Assembly: GCA_964036195.1 (NCBI GenBank)
Contig: OZ038457.1
Span: 16,767,147 to 16,831,146 of the forward strand
Length of the DNA stretch: 64,000 bases
Reading direction: 5' to 3'
From: Sphaerolaimus hirsutus
Taxonomy: Eukaryota; Nematoda; Chromadorea; Monhysterida; Sphaerolaimidae
Shown here: positions 13,145 through 26,800 of the stretch, one piece after another
How positions within the stretch are numbered: the stretch's first letter is position 1
How the letters are laid out: the number at the start of each line of letters is the position of its first letter
Translations under genes and position numbers: made by a program
Notes under the pieces: generated by a model
Told to the model about the DNA's origin: nothing
The model's database searches: none
Seen by the model: only the letters and a program-made list of their open reading frames with translations

Positions 13145-13298
13145 CACACACGCTAGTTGACATCGACACCAAATGTCAACTGGTTCCGTTCCTAATTTGA
13201 AGATTACGTTTGAACGTCGTTCGTTCACTCGTCAGCAAGCTTTGAATCGGGATCGGCACCAGTTGACATTTGGTGTCGATGTCAACTAGCGTGCGTGG
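13145..13298. mobile_element. CACTAGTTGACA-family MITE, short copy
   Basis: The ends CACACGCTAGTTGACATCGA and GATGTCAACTAGCGTGCGTG are near-perfect inverted repeats flanking about 60 unrelated bases. Confidence 0.7.
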
Positions 13299-13739
13299 GC
13301 CCAATGTGGCGAGATCGTAACTCCTGGACTATCTTACTAAATGATAACTGAAGGTTCTCTGTCTCATGGGATATGCAATGATACCATTCGATTCGCATAG
13401 AAAATGTGCCCGCCCCCTATCATAGTCCTACTTTAAGTATTTACTTATGTATTAGTGTCTGTGTGATGTGTTGGCAATGCGGTGGCGCCATGTGTGCACT
13501 GCCTGTCGATGTGAACACGAAAAGAGCCGTACTTAATATGTTTGCGTGGAACTGCAGTGTGTACTGTTATGGACGGACGTGGAAATATAGTGTACTGGTA
13601 CGCATTTCACATTTGTGCTGCATAGAATTTTACTTCTCTAAAATCTGTTGCACATCCATATGTTTGTTGTGTTCAACTATTTACAATTTTACACTTGTAA
13701 ATCCCAAAAATATAGATTTTTTTTGCACAAAATCAATGT

Positions 13740-14040
13740 TATGCCGCCGGGTGCGCATCTGTCAAATCGACAAGCCAAGCCGCGTCCAAATGTGCAGCTC
13801 GGGTAAATGCGGCGAAAATGTCTGAAGTGTGGCCGACGCGCGCGCCGCCAGTCTCTATTTCTACCTGTGTGTGTGCAGATTGACTTTGCGCGGCACTATT
13901 TCCACCCCGGCCCGGCCATCTTTGCAGTGTGCGCGGCCTTGCGTGTGCCATAACGTGCCGTTGAATTGAATTGCACTGTGCACTTGGGCGCTGGGGCGCC
14001 GGCCACTCGCCGCCCCCGCGCCCGATCGCCCGTAGTTGTT
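13740..14040. promoter_or_regulatory. GC- and CpG-rich stretch upstream of vigilin
   Basis: The base composition shifts sharply from AT-rich flanks to many CpG dinucleotides. It lies about 0.9 kb 5' of the vigilin start codon and has no good coding frame with splice context. It may be a promoter or non-coding first exon of vigilin; this is inferred from composition and position only. Confidence 0.35.
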
Positions 14041-14365
14041 AGAACGTATTTACTTTTACTCGATAAATACGGATACTTGAGTACTGAATGAGTATTTTTA
14101 CGTTTCCTGTGAAGAATTTAGTGTACTCGCTTTTACGTGTACCTTTTAACAGTACTTGAGTACAGAAAACGTATTTCTGATAGGCCTTTTTACAGGTTTT
14201 TCAAGTCATGGAAGGAAGAAAAGGGTGAAAAATAGCTAAAAGGTACAAGAAAGGCTCATGAGTAAAAGTAAAAAAAGTTTACTTTACGTTTTCTGTACTC
14301 GGGGGGGGGGTAAAAATGAATACTTTACGTTTACGTATACTATCAAAAAGTTCTGAACTTTTAAC
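14035..14365. repeat. GTTGTTAAAACGTATTTACG-type inverted repeat
   Basis: It begins GTTGTTAGAACGTATTTAC and ends with ACTTTTAACAAC, with internal repeats of TTTACGTTTTCTGTACT. Relatives lie at about 39773-39925, 49870-50335, 58720-59070 and 60683-61098. Confidence 0.6.
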
Positions 14366-14883
14366 AACTCAGCGCCCACTCGCAGTCGCTCCTGTATTTT
14401 GCACATCGATCGTCATCGTTACCGATCGTTTTCTGCTGACGTGTTCGTATTACTCTCCTCTGTGCAATTATTTTTGATGCATAAAACTTTTTCCGTGTCA
14501 GACGCTGCTTCCTGTTTTTTGCGGTTCAAGCGCAATGGATGAAACCTTGTGTTCTCTTATCAGCGCACACTGTGTATTTTGTAGAACAACAGCATTATTT
14601 ATGGAACTGCTAGCTACAAACTTCATTCGCTTCGCTCAATTTATCAGTTTTATTTTTTTGTTTTCAACCAATATCTCAAATACAATTTTTATACCCACCC
14701 AGGCAGACGTTTACTCACCACACCCTGGTCGGACAGTTTTGGCAAGTGGCCAACTTTGCTTTGAGACGCGAGTCTACCCAATGCAGCATTGAATCGCCCA
14801 GCCGCTACTCGTCTACCCGGACGGGCGTTTGAACCCCCGGCCACCCTGCGACCCCGGCAGTGACCAGTCCGTTCCAGCCCAGT

Positions 14884-17800
14884 ATGGACCAGCCCCAGGC
14901 GATCGCCATGAACGGACAGCAAGCCATGATGCCCTCGGCCAACCCGCTCGTACAGGACCACGCTCAGTCAGGTGAGCGAGTCTGATGTGCTGGTATTGGT
15001 TGTGTGTTTTTTACAGAAAATTCAAAGTATTTAAATGAATTAGATCAGCTTTCAACGATTGAGTCACCGTAATAGGGTTTACGTCAACTACTGTAGATCA
15101 AAAATAACTCCCGAATAATAACTCGATAAAAATAACTCAAAAATAACTACGTCATACTGTGTCAACTGTGCAACATTATCCCATCCTTGAAATGATAAAT
15201 AAATATGTTGCAGTTTACCCGATGGACGCGAACATGCTGAATGGTACGCTGGCGCCTGGCGCCCTTGGTGCCAACGCGTTCAGCTTGGCGCCCGGCGACG
15301 GCCGCCACGCCGCACCCACCCAGCCCCCCACGCAGCAGAGCCCAGTGGCTGAGCAACAGGCTCCAGGTAGGTGCACACAGGTGCTGCGTAGGGATGGCCT
15401 GGTTTTTTCAAAAGTTAAAAAAAAATTTGTTGAAAAAACACGTTTCTTATTTTTAAAAACCAGGTCTTTGAAAACTATGTGTTTTTCCAGCCATAGTGTA
15501 GCGTACCTGATGCTAATGCCCAGCGAGTGTCCGTGTCCACCGCAGGTTCCAGCGGTCACAAGACATTGGTAATGGACTACACGAAGGACTTCCCCGAGCT
15601 GCCGCACAACGACAACAACAACCAGAGCGAGGGCGGCGCGGGCGGTGCGTGGGGAAAGCCCCTGCCCAAGCTGAAGAGCTCTGCGGTCACGCAGGTGTTC
15701 CACATGCCGCCGGAGGACAGGCGCACGTCGCCGTCGGACTTGTCGCGCGCGGCCGACATCGACACGTGCAACGAGATCGCCGCCAAGGCCGGCGTGGAGA
15801 TAGAGCTGTTCGAGCGCAAGGACAGGTGCGTCGACTCTACTCGTTTGAGGGTATATTCGGTCTCGGTCTATGGTTTGGCATATGCCACGTAAACGCTACT
15901 AGGGATGGACCTTGATTTTTTAAATAAACTTTTTTAACGCAAAAGGAGAAACTTCAGGGGCCAGCTCCGCAAGTGGAAAAGTTAAGAGTTAAAACTTAAG
16001 AGTTGAGTAAAATGACAAATGACAAGTTATGAGTAAAGTTAAGAGTTAAGAGTTGAGTAAAACGACAAATTATTTTACTCAACTCTTAACTTTTAACTTT
16101 ACTCTTAACTTATCATTTATCATTTTACTCAACTCTTAACTTTTTCCACTTGCGGAACCGGCACCTGGTAAACACTTGGTTTTTTAGGACATTTTTTCAA
16201 GAGGACATTTTTTCAAGAAATCAAGGCGTTTGATAAAAAGTGATGTTTTCCAACCAAGGCGTAATGAGGCAAGAAATCAAGGCATAATTACACCATATTC
16301 CTTGATACGATTGTGTAATTGAGTTCACGTCGCAGGACCCTCACCGTTGTGGTGACTGGAAAACGGCAGATGGTTGAAGAAGCCAGAAAGCAGATTGTCG
16401 CCCGTCTGCAGGCGCAGTGCGCCAGAGAGGTATGGTGAAACGTTTTTGAGTTGTTAGAAATTGTTTTGAGTTGTAAATTTTTGTAAGAAATACCGAAAAA
16501 GCCCTATTTGGCGCTGCGAACGCTAGTGGACCAACGAAATTTGAGAAAATGAAATCTGTTTTGCACACATTTGAGTTTACCAGAATGAGGAGTCTGTCGA
16601 ATAATGTTGACGGCGATGAAAAATAATTCACTCTGGTAAACTCAAGTGTGTTCAGAACTTGTATGAGTTTTTCCTAATTTCTTGTGGCCCCAGAACCCCC
16701 TAAACACCCCCCTCCCAAATCACCACCCCCCACAGGTGCGCATCCCGAAAGAGCACCACCGTGTAATCATCGGCCAGAGCGGCGGCCGGCTGCGCGAACT
16801 GGAGCACGAGTGCGACTGCACGATCCGAGTGCCCGGCCGCGACGAGCAGTCGGACATGATCCGCGTCGTCGGCCCCAAGGAGGGCGTCGAGAAGGCCGTC
16901 CACAAGATCCAGGGCATGAGCGACACGCAGGTTGGTGGAGAGTGATTGCGTTTGGTTAAGGGGGTATTGGATTTATGGGGGAATGATTTTTGGGTGATAT
17001 TGTACCCGGGATGACCGATATTTGAGGGATTTTGTCCCTTGCCCCAACTTTTGCTGAAAATCGCTACTTTTGTATCTTTTTGTCCGTTTTCACTTTCAAA
17101 ATCACTAGTCCATGTGCCTTATTGCCTAAAATCAGCCATATATGTGCTTTTCAGCCATTTATTTATTTGTGCCTTCGACACCTCGAAAAAAGCCTTTACA
17201 TTGAACACTGCGAACCCCCCCCCCCCCGTACATTTTTTGTTCAAATTGCTTAAGTCTGACACAAATTTCTGACACAGACAAAATTTCAAGTGTGCATCTG
17301 ACACTCAGTGACCCTATTTTCAGGCGCAACTGGCTCAAGAGCACCTGGTCGTTCCGCGCATCTTTTATCCGTGGATCCGCGGACCGTACAACGAGACTTT
17401 GGACAATATTCAGAAGGAAACTGGCGTCAGGGTGAATATCCCCCCGCCAAGCGCCAACTCTGAGGTAATTGTAGTTGCCGGCGAAAAAGAGGGCGTGAAA
17501 AAGGCGGCGCAGATTATCAAACACATTTTTGAGGAGCAGGTTGGTGTTGGGCTTGGGGCGGCGACATGATTTTTTTAAATAGCTTAATTTAAAAAATTTG
17601 GCAATCACATTTTTTATGGCTCGAAAGTGTGATGTTACTGCCATGTCTATTGTGGACCTCATGGGCAGTGGGATTGTTGAAAAGCGTTATGAACGCTAGT
17701 TTCATTCAAAACGCTGCAAAAAATATTCATTTTTAAAGTTGACTCATTATGCATATGTCCCTTCAGCAACGCGTGGCCCAAACAATTTCGTGCGAGATCG

Positions 17801-20800
17801 TCAAGACCCAGCATCGGTACATCATCGGCGAGCGCGGCTCCGGCCTGGCCGACATCCTCAAAGAGACTGGCGTCAGTGTGGAAGTGCCACCCGAGCAGAG
17901 CGACTCTTGCACCATCACGCTTAGGTATACTCGGCGTACATGATACTCTGCCCTCGCACTGATTTATGTCTCGTGTTGGAAGCGTGCCAATGATCATTTA
18001 ATCATGCGATTTCCGTAAAAAGATGAAAAAAATTCATCGATGTGTATATGTTAATGAATAACACTATAACAACAATCAATTTTACATCTTTTTATGCAAC
18101 TCGCACGCGTTCACCATCGTTGGCACACTTCCAGCTGGAACCACGCGTGCAAGGTGTAAAGTAAGCGGAGTATATGTAAATATTTACGTACATGTCTGTA
18201 AGCGTTTACGTGTTTACGTCTTTGTCACAACTGGGGAGTTCCATTCTAAAAGTTCACAAGCGCCAAATCCAGAAAAATCGAGTTAAGCGTGGATTTGACC
18301 TCCACGTATAGTTTTTCACATTTTAGAAAAAAATCAGCGTTGTAGTCCATTTCGTTCCCGAGATACAGTGGTACCGTTTTTCAGAAAAATCACCATTTTC
18401 ACATCGAAAGTGCACAAGTGCTCAGATCCCCTATGAAAAAACAGGACTTTCATTTCGTAAGTGCACATATCCATCTCGGACCACCGGAGTTTCATTTCAT
18501 AAGTGCACATATCCAAAAAATAGTTTCATTTCCAAAAATGCACGCGTGCTTCGGCGCGGCCGCGAAGAGCTGGCCGGAATTCCCATTCAAAAAAACAGTT
18601 TCATTTCCAAAAATGCATACGTGAATTTCCAAATCTATTTTGCACTATAAATCAAATATGCGTGCATATATTGATCTGAAAATTTAGGTAGAGGTACTTT
18701 TAGACGCGGGCTTTGCAGTGATGTGATTCGTTTTATCCTACGATGCACCGTTAAGAAGTTATTAACCATTTAATTTCAACTGTTCAGATTTGTTCCCAAT
18801 TTTTCCCTATTCGAAATATTTTTTTAATTTTCGATATTGATTTTCAATATTAAAATGTAGTCGATATCCTATATTCAATATTCGATAGAATACATCGTTC
18901 GAACCCTAGTCACAACCATCTATGTATTAGGGTTCAAACGGGATCCTAATCCCGAAAAATTTCGGTATTTAGCTGTCCCGATCCAGACACCCTCATCCCG
19001 ATCCTGAAATCTCAAAAAATAATCCCGAAACCCGAATCCCGATCCCGAAAACTAAAAAAATCCCGATTCCGAAAAGTCAATCCCGTTTGAACCCTACTGT
19101 GCACCCTACTTTACTTAACCCTCGTCCCTGCCCGTAGGGGTGAACAAACCCGTCTGGCGCTGGCGCTTCCGCTGGTCTACCGCAAGGCGTCGTCGGTGAT
19201 CACGGCGCAGATCGACTGCCCCGCCTGGCTGCACCGCTACATCATCGGACAGAAGGGCGCCACCATACAGGAGATTGTGGGCGAGGACAAGAAGGTGAGC
19301 TTTTTGGGGACAGTATGAGGATGTTTTTATTGTGTAATATATTCGGCGGACATCACACTTAGTATGGAAACGATCTGAATAATGAAGAATGAATTATACA
19401 GTTTTTTCATCTTAATATTCCGTTTTTACCATGGAATAATTAATTACGAAATTTATCGCAAGATTTTATTCATTAAATTATGGTAGGATTCTGCGCATAG
19501 TTTGCGGTCCGCCGAGTATACGATAGAACCGTAGCATGTTACTGCCCATGCAATTGAGGTGGCCAGGAAAGAACAATTTGCCCGTAGTTGGCATTGGATC
19601 ATGTATTTGACGGAATTATTGTCCTATTATGTTGTACTGGGTTGAGAAAACCAGCGATTGTGAACGCCCTTTTATAGTATTCACATTCCAAATTCCTCAA
19701 GACTCTCGCTTCCCAATGGAATTTTCACCTGACCCTCACTTTACAGGTGCAAGTCGATTTCGACGACTCGGGTCACATTTTTATGCAAGGACCACCCGAG
19801 GGCGTCCGTCGAATCGACCAAGCGCTTCGTGAACACGTCGACCGGCTGCAGAAAGATCTGGCCGTGCAGAAGATCAAAGTGCCCGTCAACTTTCACAGAC
19901 ACGTGATTGGCAAGGGCGGCGGAGTCGGTCTGTGCAGTGCATTTTTTCGCAGTTTCGCTAAAAAGGGCCCATACACTAGTTGACATTGAAATTTGTGTCA
20001 ACTTAATTAAGTTTATTATGTGATCTCTATGTGATTGAGCATAGTCATTTGATATCGTGACACTTAATTCTCATTGTTTATGTTAATCGTTATGGTTAAT
20101 TTTTTTTGTGTTTTAGTTGACATTCAGTTGACACGAATTTGCGATGTCAACTAGGGTTGGGGAACCGACCCGAACCGAACCGAACCGAGAACCGACCACT
20201 ATTTTGGAACCGAGAACCGAGAACCGGAACCGAGCTTGAGAACCGAACCGGAACCGAGAACCGGCACTTATACCCGGAACCGAAGTAAATACCCGAAAGA
20301 ACCGAAATTTTCTAAGAATCTTAAAGTTTTTAAACAGCGTTTTTTCAACACCTACATCTAAGCTTTTTCACAGCAGCTGAACATCTTGGTGCGTGTTCAG
20401 AATTGCAAAATTCATCTGTTTGCAAAATGATTGCGCGGGAGCGTATAATTTCACATATACTCCAGCGACATTACACCTTACAATGAAATCTACCATATCC
20501 CACCTGAATAAAAGAACAAACATAAAAAAATTTCATCATATTTATCAAATTGCTTTGATAAATATGATGAAATTTTTTATGTATGTTCGTTTATTCAGAT
20601 GGGATATGGTAGATTTCATTGTAAGGTGTAATGTCGCTGCAGTATACACATTATCACTGGTAGTAGTTTTCATTGATTTTGTGGCAGTTTCAACCGTAAA
20701 GTTATTTATGTTTGTACTCAAAATAATACTCAATAATAATCGTACTCACTCGCGTACTACATAAATACATTTACGTTTCCTCCAGAAAAAAATACCAGTA

Positions 20801-23800
20801 CTCATTTACTTGTGTACATTTTGCAAGTATATGTTTGCTTTTACACTTTTTTTAAATACCAGTATTCAGGGGTCTCCAGGATTTTGGCCCTCGCGGGGGC
20901 TGGATAGATAGCAAATCGCTCCTCCGGAGGGATAGATAGCTGAAAAAATTTTCTGGGGGGGGTGCTGGCGGGGGCACAATATATAGGCTTTTTCAAGGTT
21001 AAGAAGGCAGAAAGGAGAAAAAATCGCTAAGAATCAGTTAAAAGTAGCCAAAAGTAGGTATAAAATGGCTAAAAATACGTATATAACCATGTATGTAGCC
21101 GGAAAACACGATTTTGAAGGTGAAACACCATAAAAAGGTGCGAAAATTGGTGATTGTCGGCGAAAATTGGGGCAAAATTTAACAAAAACCACTCCAGATA
21201 GATAGATAGCTGAGCGATTTGGGGGGGGGGGGGTCTTTGGGGGTAGTAGCCAAAAAATTTGCAAAAAGCAGCCCCCCCAGCCCCCCCCCCTAGGAGACCC
21301 CTGCCAGTATTATTATAACAACTCTGATTTCTGCATTCTACCATGAAATAATAAGCTGTGATATGCTCCTGTAGTATAAAATATCCAACCAATGTACTTA
21401 CACATTCAGGGACGTAGCCAGGATTTTTGAGCGGGGGGGAGGCGGATTGTATACTGAGGCCGGCGAACGGGGGGGGGGCGGCGGACAAAATCGTCTTCGG
21501 GAAGTGCCATTTCTGGCACATTTTTTGGTCCAGCCCGGGAAGGGGGGGGGGGGGCGCCCCCCCGCCCCCCCTGGCTACGTCCTTGTACACATGTAAACTT
21601 GGGTACGTATATTGTTTTTCTGTTGTTCAGCCGATTATTACCCGATACCCGGTTATTTTATTACCCGGAACCGAAATTTTGATCATTTTAGAACCGAAAG
21701 AACCGAACCGGAACCGAGTTTAAGAACCGAACCGAGAACCGGAACCGAAAATTTTCAGGAACCGAGAACCGAGAACCGGAACCGAAAATTTTGAAATTCC
21801 CAACCCTAATGTCAACTAGTGTGTGCGGACCAACCCGCACATATAGCCTTGAATTAACATCTGTTATTCCAGTGAGCAAGATCAAGGCGGATCACAATGT
21901 CCAAATATCGATCCCATCGGAGACGGACAATTCTGATCTGATCAAGGTGGAAGGCCCGAAGGAGGGTGTCGATGCGGCCTGCGCCGAGATCGCCGAACTG
22001 GCGCAGCGTCTGGCCAATGAGAAGACGCAGGATGTCATGATTGAGAGTCGCTTCCACGGACAGGTGATATAATTGGGACAATATCGCACTTTACATTGAA
22101 AATTTTGTTTCCGTATTCGAACGTTTTGTTCCGCGATTTTGGAATGAATGCAAAAACGTTCGAGTGCTGGACGCATAATCCCAATGTACCGTACGCCTTT
22201 CGTTTATTCGCTTTTCGATCTCACACGCTATATCCTGCCGAATATCAGATGCATCCATATTTACCCCCTCTAAATGCAAATCCCTTCCATTCCCGCAGTT
22301 GATCGGCGCCAAAGGTGAAAGCGTGCGCGAGCTGCGCGACAAGTTCCCCGGCGTGCAGCTGAGCTTCCCCGAGCCCGGCCGCAAGAGCAACATCGTTCAA
22401 TTGCGTGGGCCCAAGGAACAAGTCGACAAATGTGCCAAACACTTGCTCAACGTTGCTAAGGAGCTGGTCGGTAAAGTTGACATTTTTGCACCATGGGCGG
22501 CCTGTATGTCAACTGATTTGCGTCAACTCAGATTTCGGTTTCACGTGTCGCAGAGCGATTTTCCAATGCACTTGCCGTAATGTTTATTTTTAAACATTGC
22601 CGCATGTGGAGTTGGAGATCGCCCTGCGACAGTTGAAGCCGAAAACTGAGTTGACACAGACCAGTTGACACACGTGTCAACTAGTGTGAGGATCACCATT
22701 TGTCGTTGCCTGCTATTTACAATCAACGTTACATCGTTTCAGAAAGAAAACAATTTCCAAGTGCGCGTGCCTATCTTCAAGGGCTTTCACAGCACCGTGA
22801 TCGGCAAGGGCGGCCGGAACGTCGCCGCCGTGAGTTCGCTGCCTCTGCTTATTTACGTTGATTTCACCTGACCCAGCGTCGCGATGGCACTCGCAGATTC
22901 GAGAGCAAACGAACTGCCGCATCGACGTGCCTGCGGAGCAGTCGGGCGACGACTTCATCACGGTGACTGGCCGCCGCGAGAACGTGGAGAAGGCCACCGC
23001 CATGCTCGTCAAGATACAGAACGAACTGGTTGGTTTTTTATGTGTGAAATTGAATGTTCTGATGAAAAATAGAATAGAACGCGTGATGTGCTTATGAGAA
23101 TCTTATTTTTAATGTCCATCTATTGCATGTTTATCCAAGATAAAATGGACGGGGATGAATTTTTTTGAGTTTACCGGGATGAATTATTTTTGATCGCCGT
23201 CAACTGTAGTTGACCCATTGTGGTAAACTCAAATATGTGCAAAAAGGTGGTGTACTAAATCCTAAATGCGTGGCCGCAATAGATGGATTATGAGATAGAC
23301 GAAAATAATCACAACTCGAGCTTATGCACAACCAAACATAAATATGTCGATTTCATATGTCAACTTATTAATCCTTATCATCGTATACCTCCTTTTCCAC
23401 CTTCCCAGGCAGCGATCGAAACCGCCGAGCTGAAAATCCCGCAAAAGCTGCACTCTCGTCTGATGGGCGCTGGCGGGCGTCTGGTGAACGACATCTCGGA
23501 GCAGTGCGGCGGCGTGCACATCAAGTTCCCCGACGCCAAGACCGGCTCCGACGTGGTCACCATCCGCGGCCCCAAGGAGGAGGTGGCCAAGGCGCACAAG
23601 CTCCTGTCCGATATGGCCAAGGATAGGGAGCTCGCTAGTTTTGAGGACAAGGTGCGTTCTGGATCTGGGCGACATCTTGAAGCTGGTTTTTTTGGTGCTC
23701 GCTAGGGTTGTGAATTTTCGGGTCCGGGTATCAGTAGGGTTCAAACGATATGACTTTTCGATATCGATATTCGATATTTTTTTCAGAAACTCGGTATCGA

Positions 23801-26800
23801 TATTCGATATTTTTTTCTGAAACTCGATATTCGATATCGATACGATATGGAATCTCGATATCGATATTCGATATTCGATATTAAAAAATGGTCGATATTC
23901 GATATTTTCGATATTCGATATTGCGATTTGCTTTTGGTATAGCAAGGCATATTTCAAGTGACATATTGTATTTTCATGTGGTTGCACACATGGTTAATCA
24001 TCTCTTTAGTTAAATGTAAATGGTACAAGTGATTTTAACAAGGTTTACATCACTCAAAAGTAGAACATGTAGAGAAAAAACATGATGAATCAATGTGTAT
24101 CAGACAAATAACAATTGGTAGATATACAGTTCATACTGATAACCTGATTTCTTAAGGGCATGTTGCAAAAATAGAATATCAGCATTTTCTGGCTTCAAAT
24201 TCAGCACTCCAACAAAAAATGACATTTTAAGTACTGTACTTTTACTCATCTAATACAATTCTCAGATCAGATCAAGCACATCAGATCAATCATAAATATC
24301 TCAAAATAAAAATGATAACTTTTTTAGGGACACAATATAGGTTCGATATATCGAAAAAATGGTCGATATTTGATATCGATATTCGATATTTTTTCAAAAT
24401 TTTCGATATCGATATTCGATATTGTTTCAAAATTTTCGATATCGATATTCGATATTAAAAAATGATCGATATTCGATATTCGATACGATATATCGTTTGA
24501 ACCCTAGGTATCGGTTTAAAAACACTTCGGGTCGGGTATCGGTTCCAAAAATGTGCGGGTATCCGGCGGGTGTCGGGTCGGGTTCCCAACCCTAGTGTAC
24601 ACACAAATTAGTTGTTACTGATGTAAAATGACGAGAGGAAACATTCTAAACCCATTCCATATCCAAGGTAAAATTCAAGCCGGAACTGCGTCGCTTCATG
24701 ATCGGTCCGGGCGGGTCGACAATCCGCAAGATCCGCGACGTGTGCCCCGATGTGCGCATCATGTTCCCCCGCGAGCAAGACCAGGACCAGGAGAACATTT
24801 TGCTGGTGGGCCGCAAGGATGAAGTGGCCAAGATCAAGGCCGCACTCGAACAGCTCATTAAACAGATGGTGGGTGCTATTGTCGCGTAGGCGGCAGTAGA
24901 CAAGAGGGTTTGACATATCTATTCGGTTAAATAGAAAATAAATTATAAATGTTCATATACCTGCTCAGTCCTGTCTCGGTAAAAACACCTTCTTTCCTGT
25001 AAAAACGAAATGAGGTTAAAGGCTTTTGAATACTGCTGTACACTAAATAAGTTTGTTCTGACGTTTTTTGATCCCGCGATGTTGAAATGATATTTGTAAC
25101 AGAAAGTTTGAAGAAATTTGTCGTCATTGAGCAATTGGTAATTGTAGGCATAATTTTTTAACCTTGATCTATGCTCTGTTCAGTAAGTTTCTTGTTTCCA
25201 CTTTTTATTGAGCTGTCCAAAAAACGGCCCGCACGCCGAAAAAATGTTAAGTGTACTTTGGGCAATTTTATATATTGTCGAGATCAATCAATTTTCCTCC
25301 ATAAATACAATTCCACCAACTGCCCAGGCGGAGACGGTCGAGATCAGCATGGAAGTGGACCCGGCCTTCCACCGGCACTTCGTGCAGCGCGGCGCGCACG
25401 TGCTCCACGATATCCAGGACCAGTGCGGCGGCGTCATGATCAGCTTCCCCAAACCGAACACCGCCAGTTCTAAAGTCTGTGGGGGATATTTCGATTTTAT
25501 GACATTGGTCTTGTAGATTTTAAGTTCAGATAGATGGTAAATCGCTTAGCCGGAGTAATAGATAGCTGAAACATTTTCTGAGGCGGGGGTTAAATGTAAA
25601 GGTTTTTCGAGGTTAGAATGCAGAAAAGGGAGAAAAATTGCAAAATAAGATATAAATAAGTCTATAAGTATAAGCACATAAGCCAAAAATAGCCGAAAAT
25701 TGGCGATGAACACATGAACCAGTAATTTTGAAGGTGAAAATGGGCAACAAATTTTGAAAATTTGGGCTAAATCTCTCAAAAATCCCCAAGACCTCCTGTT
25801 AAAAACCCTAAAAAAATTTCCTCCACTACAATTTGTACAAATCGCCCAGGTGACCATAAAAGGCGGCAAAGACGGGTGCGCGGCTGCGAAGAAGCAAATC
25901 GAGACTGTAGTCGACGACTTGAAGGCTTCTGTTACGGAACCGATGTTTGTGGCGCAGGAACACCATCGTGTGTTGTTGTCCGGCCGCGGCGCCAAAGTTA
26001 ATGAAATTCAGAATAGACTCAAAGTGCACATCAAGTTTCCTGAGAGGAATGGTTTGTTCGTCTGAAGAATTTTTTTATTTAAGTATTTTACATGTTTTCA
26101 GAAAAAATTCCGTACTGATAGTCGATAGGATAAGTGCTTTATCATCAAGTAATCTGTTTAGGTTGATATTGATAAAAATAGTTACGTGAAACATTGCACC
26201 AAATTCACCGATAGTGAATTTTAACAACACAAAAGCAAATTTTGAAGTAAATGTCACCAGGTTTCGATTTTTTTTGCATTTAAAAAAATAATAAATATAA
26301 TTTTTTGCATTTTTATCTAGATTGAAGATTTCTTTGCAAACTGTTCAGTCAACTGTAAACTGTATTAATGATTGTAATGGACCTATATTTTGCTGTTGCA
26401 GCTGAAGGCCCAGTACAAAATCCTGAGACTGAAGACGATAAGCCAGAAGACAGACCGGAGAATATAATCCAAATAACCGGCCGCCCTGAGAACATAGAAA
26501 TGGCCAAGGAGGAGTTGTTGGTTAGTGATTTGCCAAGTGCTTAAAAGCGACTCATTTTAGCTCTACGCTAACTTGGTGTCAACTGGTTTACATGTTAATT
26601 CAGATTTTAGTTGACGAATCCCAGGACAGTTTTCATGTGCACACTCGACTACGTCGAAAAGGAATGTTTTTTGGTAACAATGTGCAAGAAGGAATTTTCA
26701 CATTCCGCAACCCATCAACGAATATCTGAATCGTAACTAATTGACTCAGTTGACACTAGGGTTGGGAATTTCAAAATTTTCGGTTCCGGTTCTCGGTTCT

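Larger units (their letters stand above)
9651..14883. other. Divergent intergenic region between the CortBP2-like gene and vigilin
   Basis: It separates the start codons of two head-to-head genes, so it should contain both promoters. I see no convincing coding exon. It holds an hAT-like element (11819-12465), a CACTAGTTGACA MITE (13145-13298), a GC-rich stretch (13740-14040) and a GTTGTTAAAACG-type repeat (about 14035-14365). Segments at 11680-11810 and 12480-12620 are diverged relatives of the arms of the foldback element at 32552-33947. Confidence 0.6.
20152..21808. mobile_element. TAGGGTTGGG...CCCAACCCTA hAT-like element, copy 1, with two nested MITEs
   Basis: The inverted ends TAGGGTTGGGGAACCG and TTCCCAACCCTA are flanked by ATGTCAAC (20144-20151, 21809-21816), an 8-base target duplication. 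The subterminal arms are GAACCGAGAACCG tandem repeats, and a strong palindrome is centred near 20550. It contains nested elements at 20867-21303 and 21407-21585. No transposase frame is seen. It is in vigilin intron 19928-21872; a second copy lies in inverse orientation at 26757-28352. Confidence 0.85.
19974..21826. mobile_element. CACTAGTTGACA MITE split by a large nested insertion
   Basis: The left part is 19974-20151 and the right remnant 21809-21826 (ending GTCAACTAGTGTGTG). They are separated by the element at 20152-21808, which carries ATGTCAAC duplicated on both sides. Removing the insert restores a normal family member. Confidence 0.8.

Noticed and set aside
20152-20300. GAACCGAGAACCG tandem repeats as an independent satellite
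   Set aside because: They are the subterminal repeats of the TAGGGTTGGG element and recur in inverse at its other end and in the second copy.
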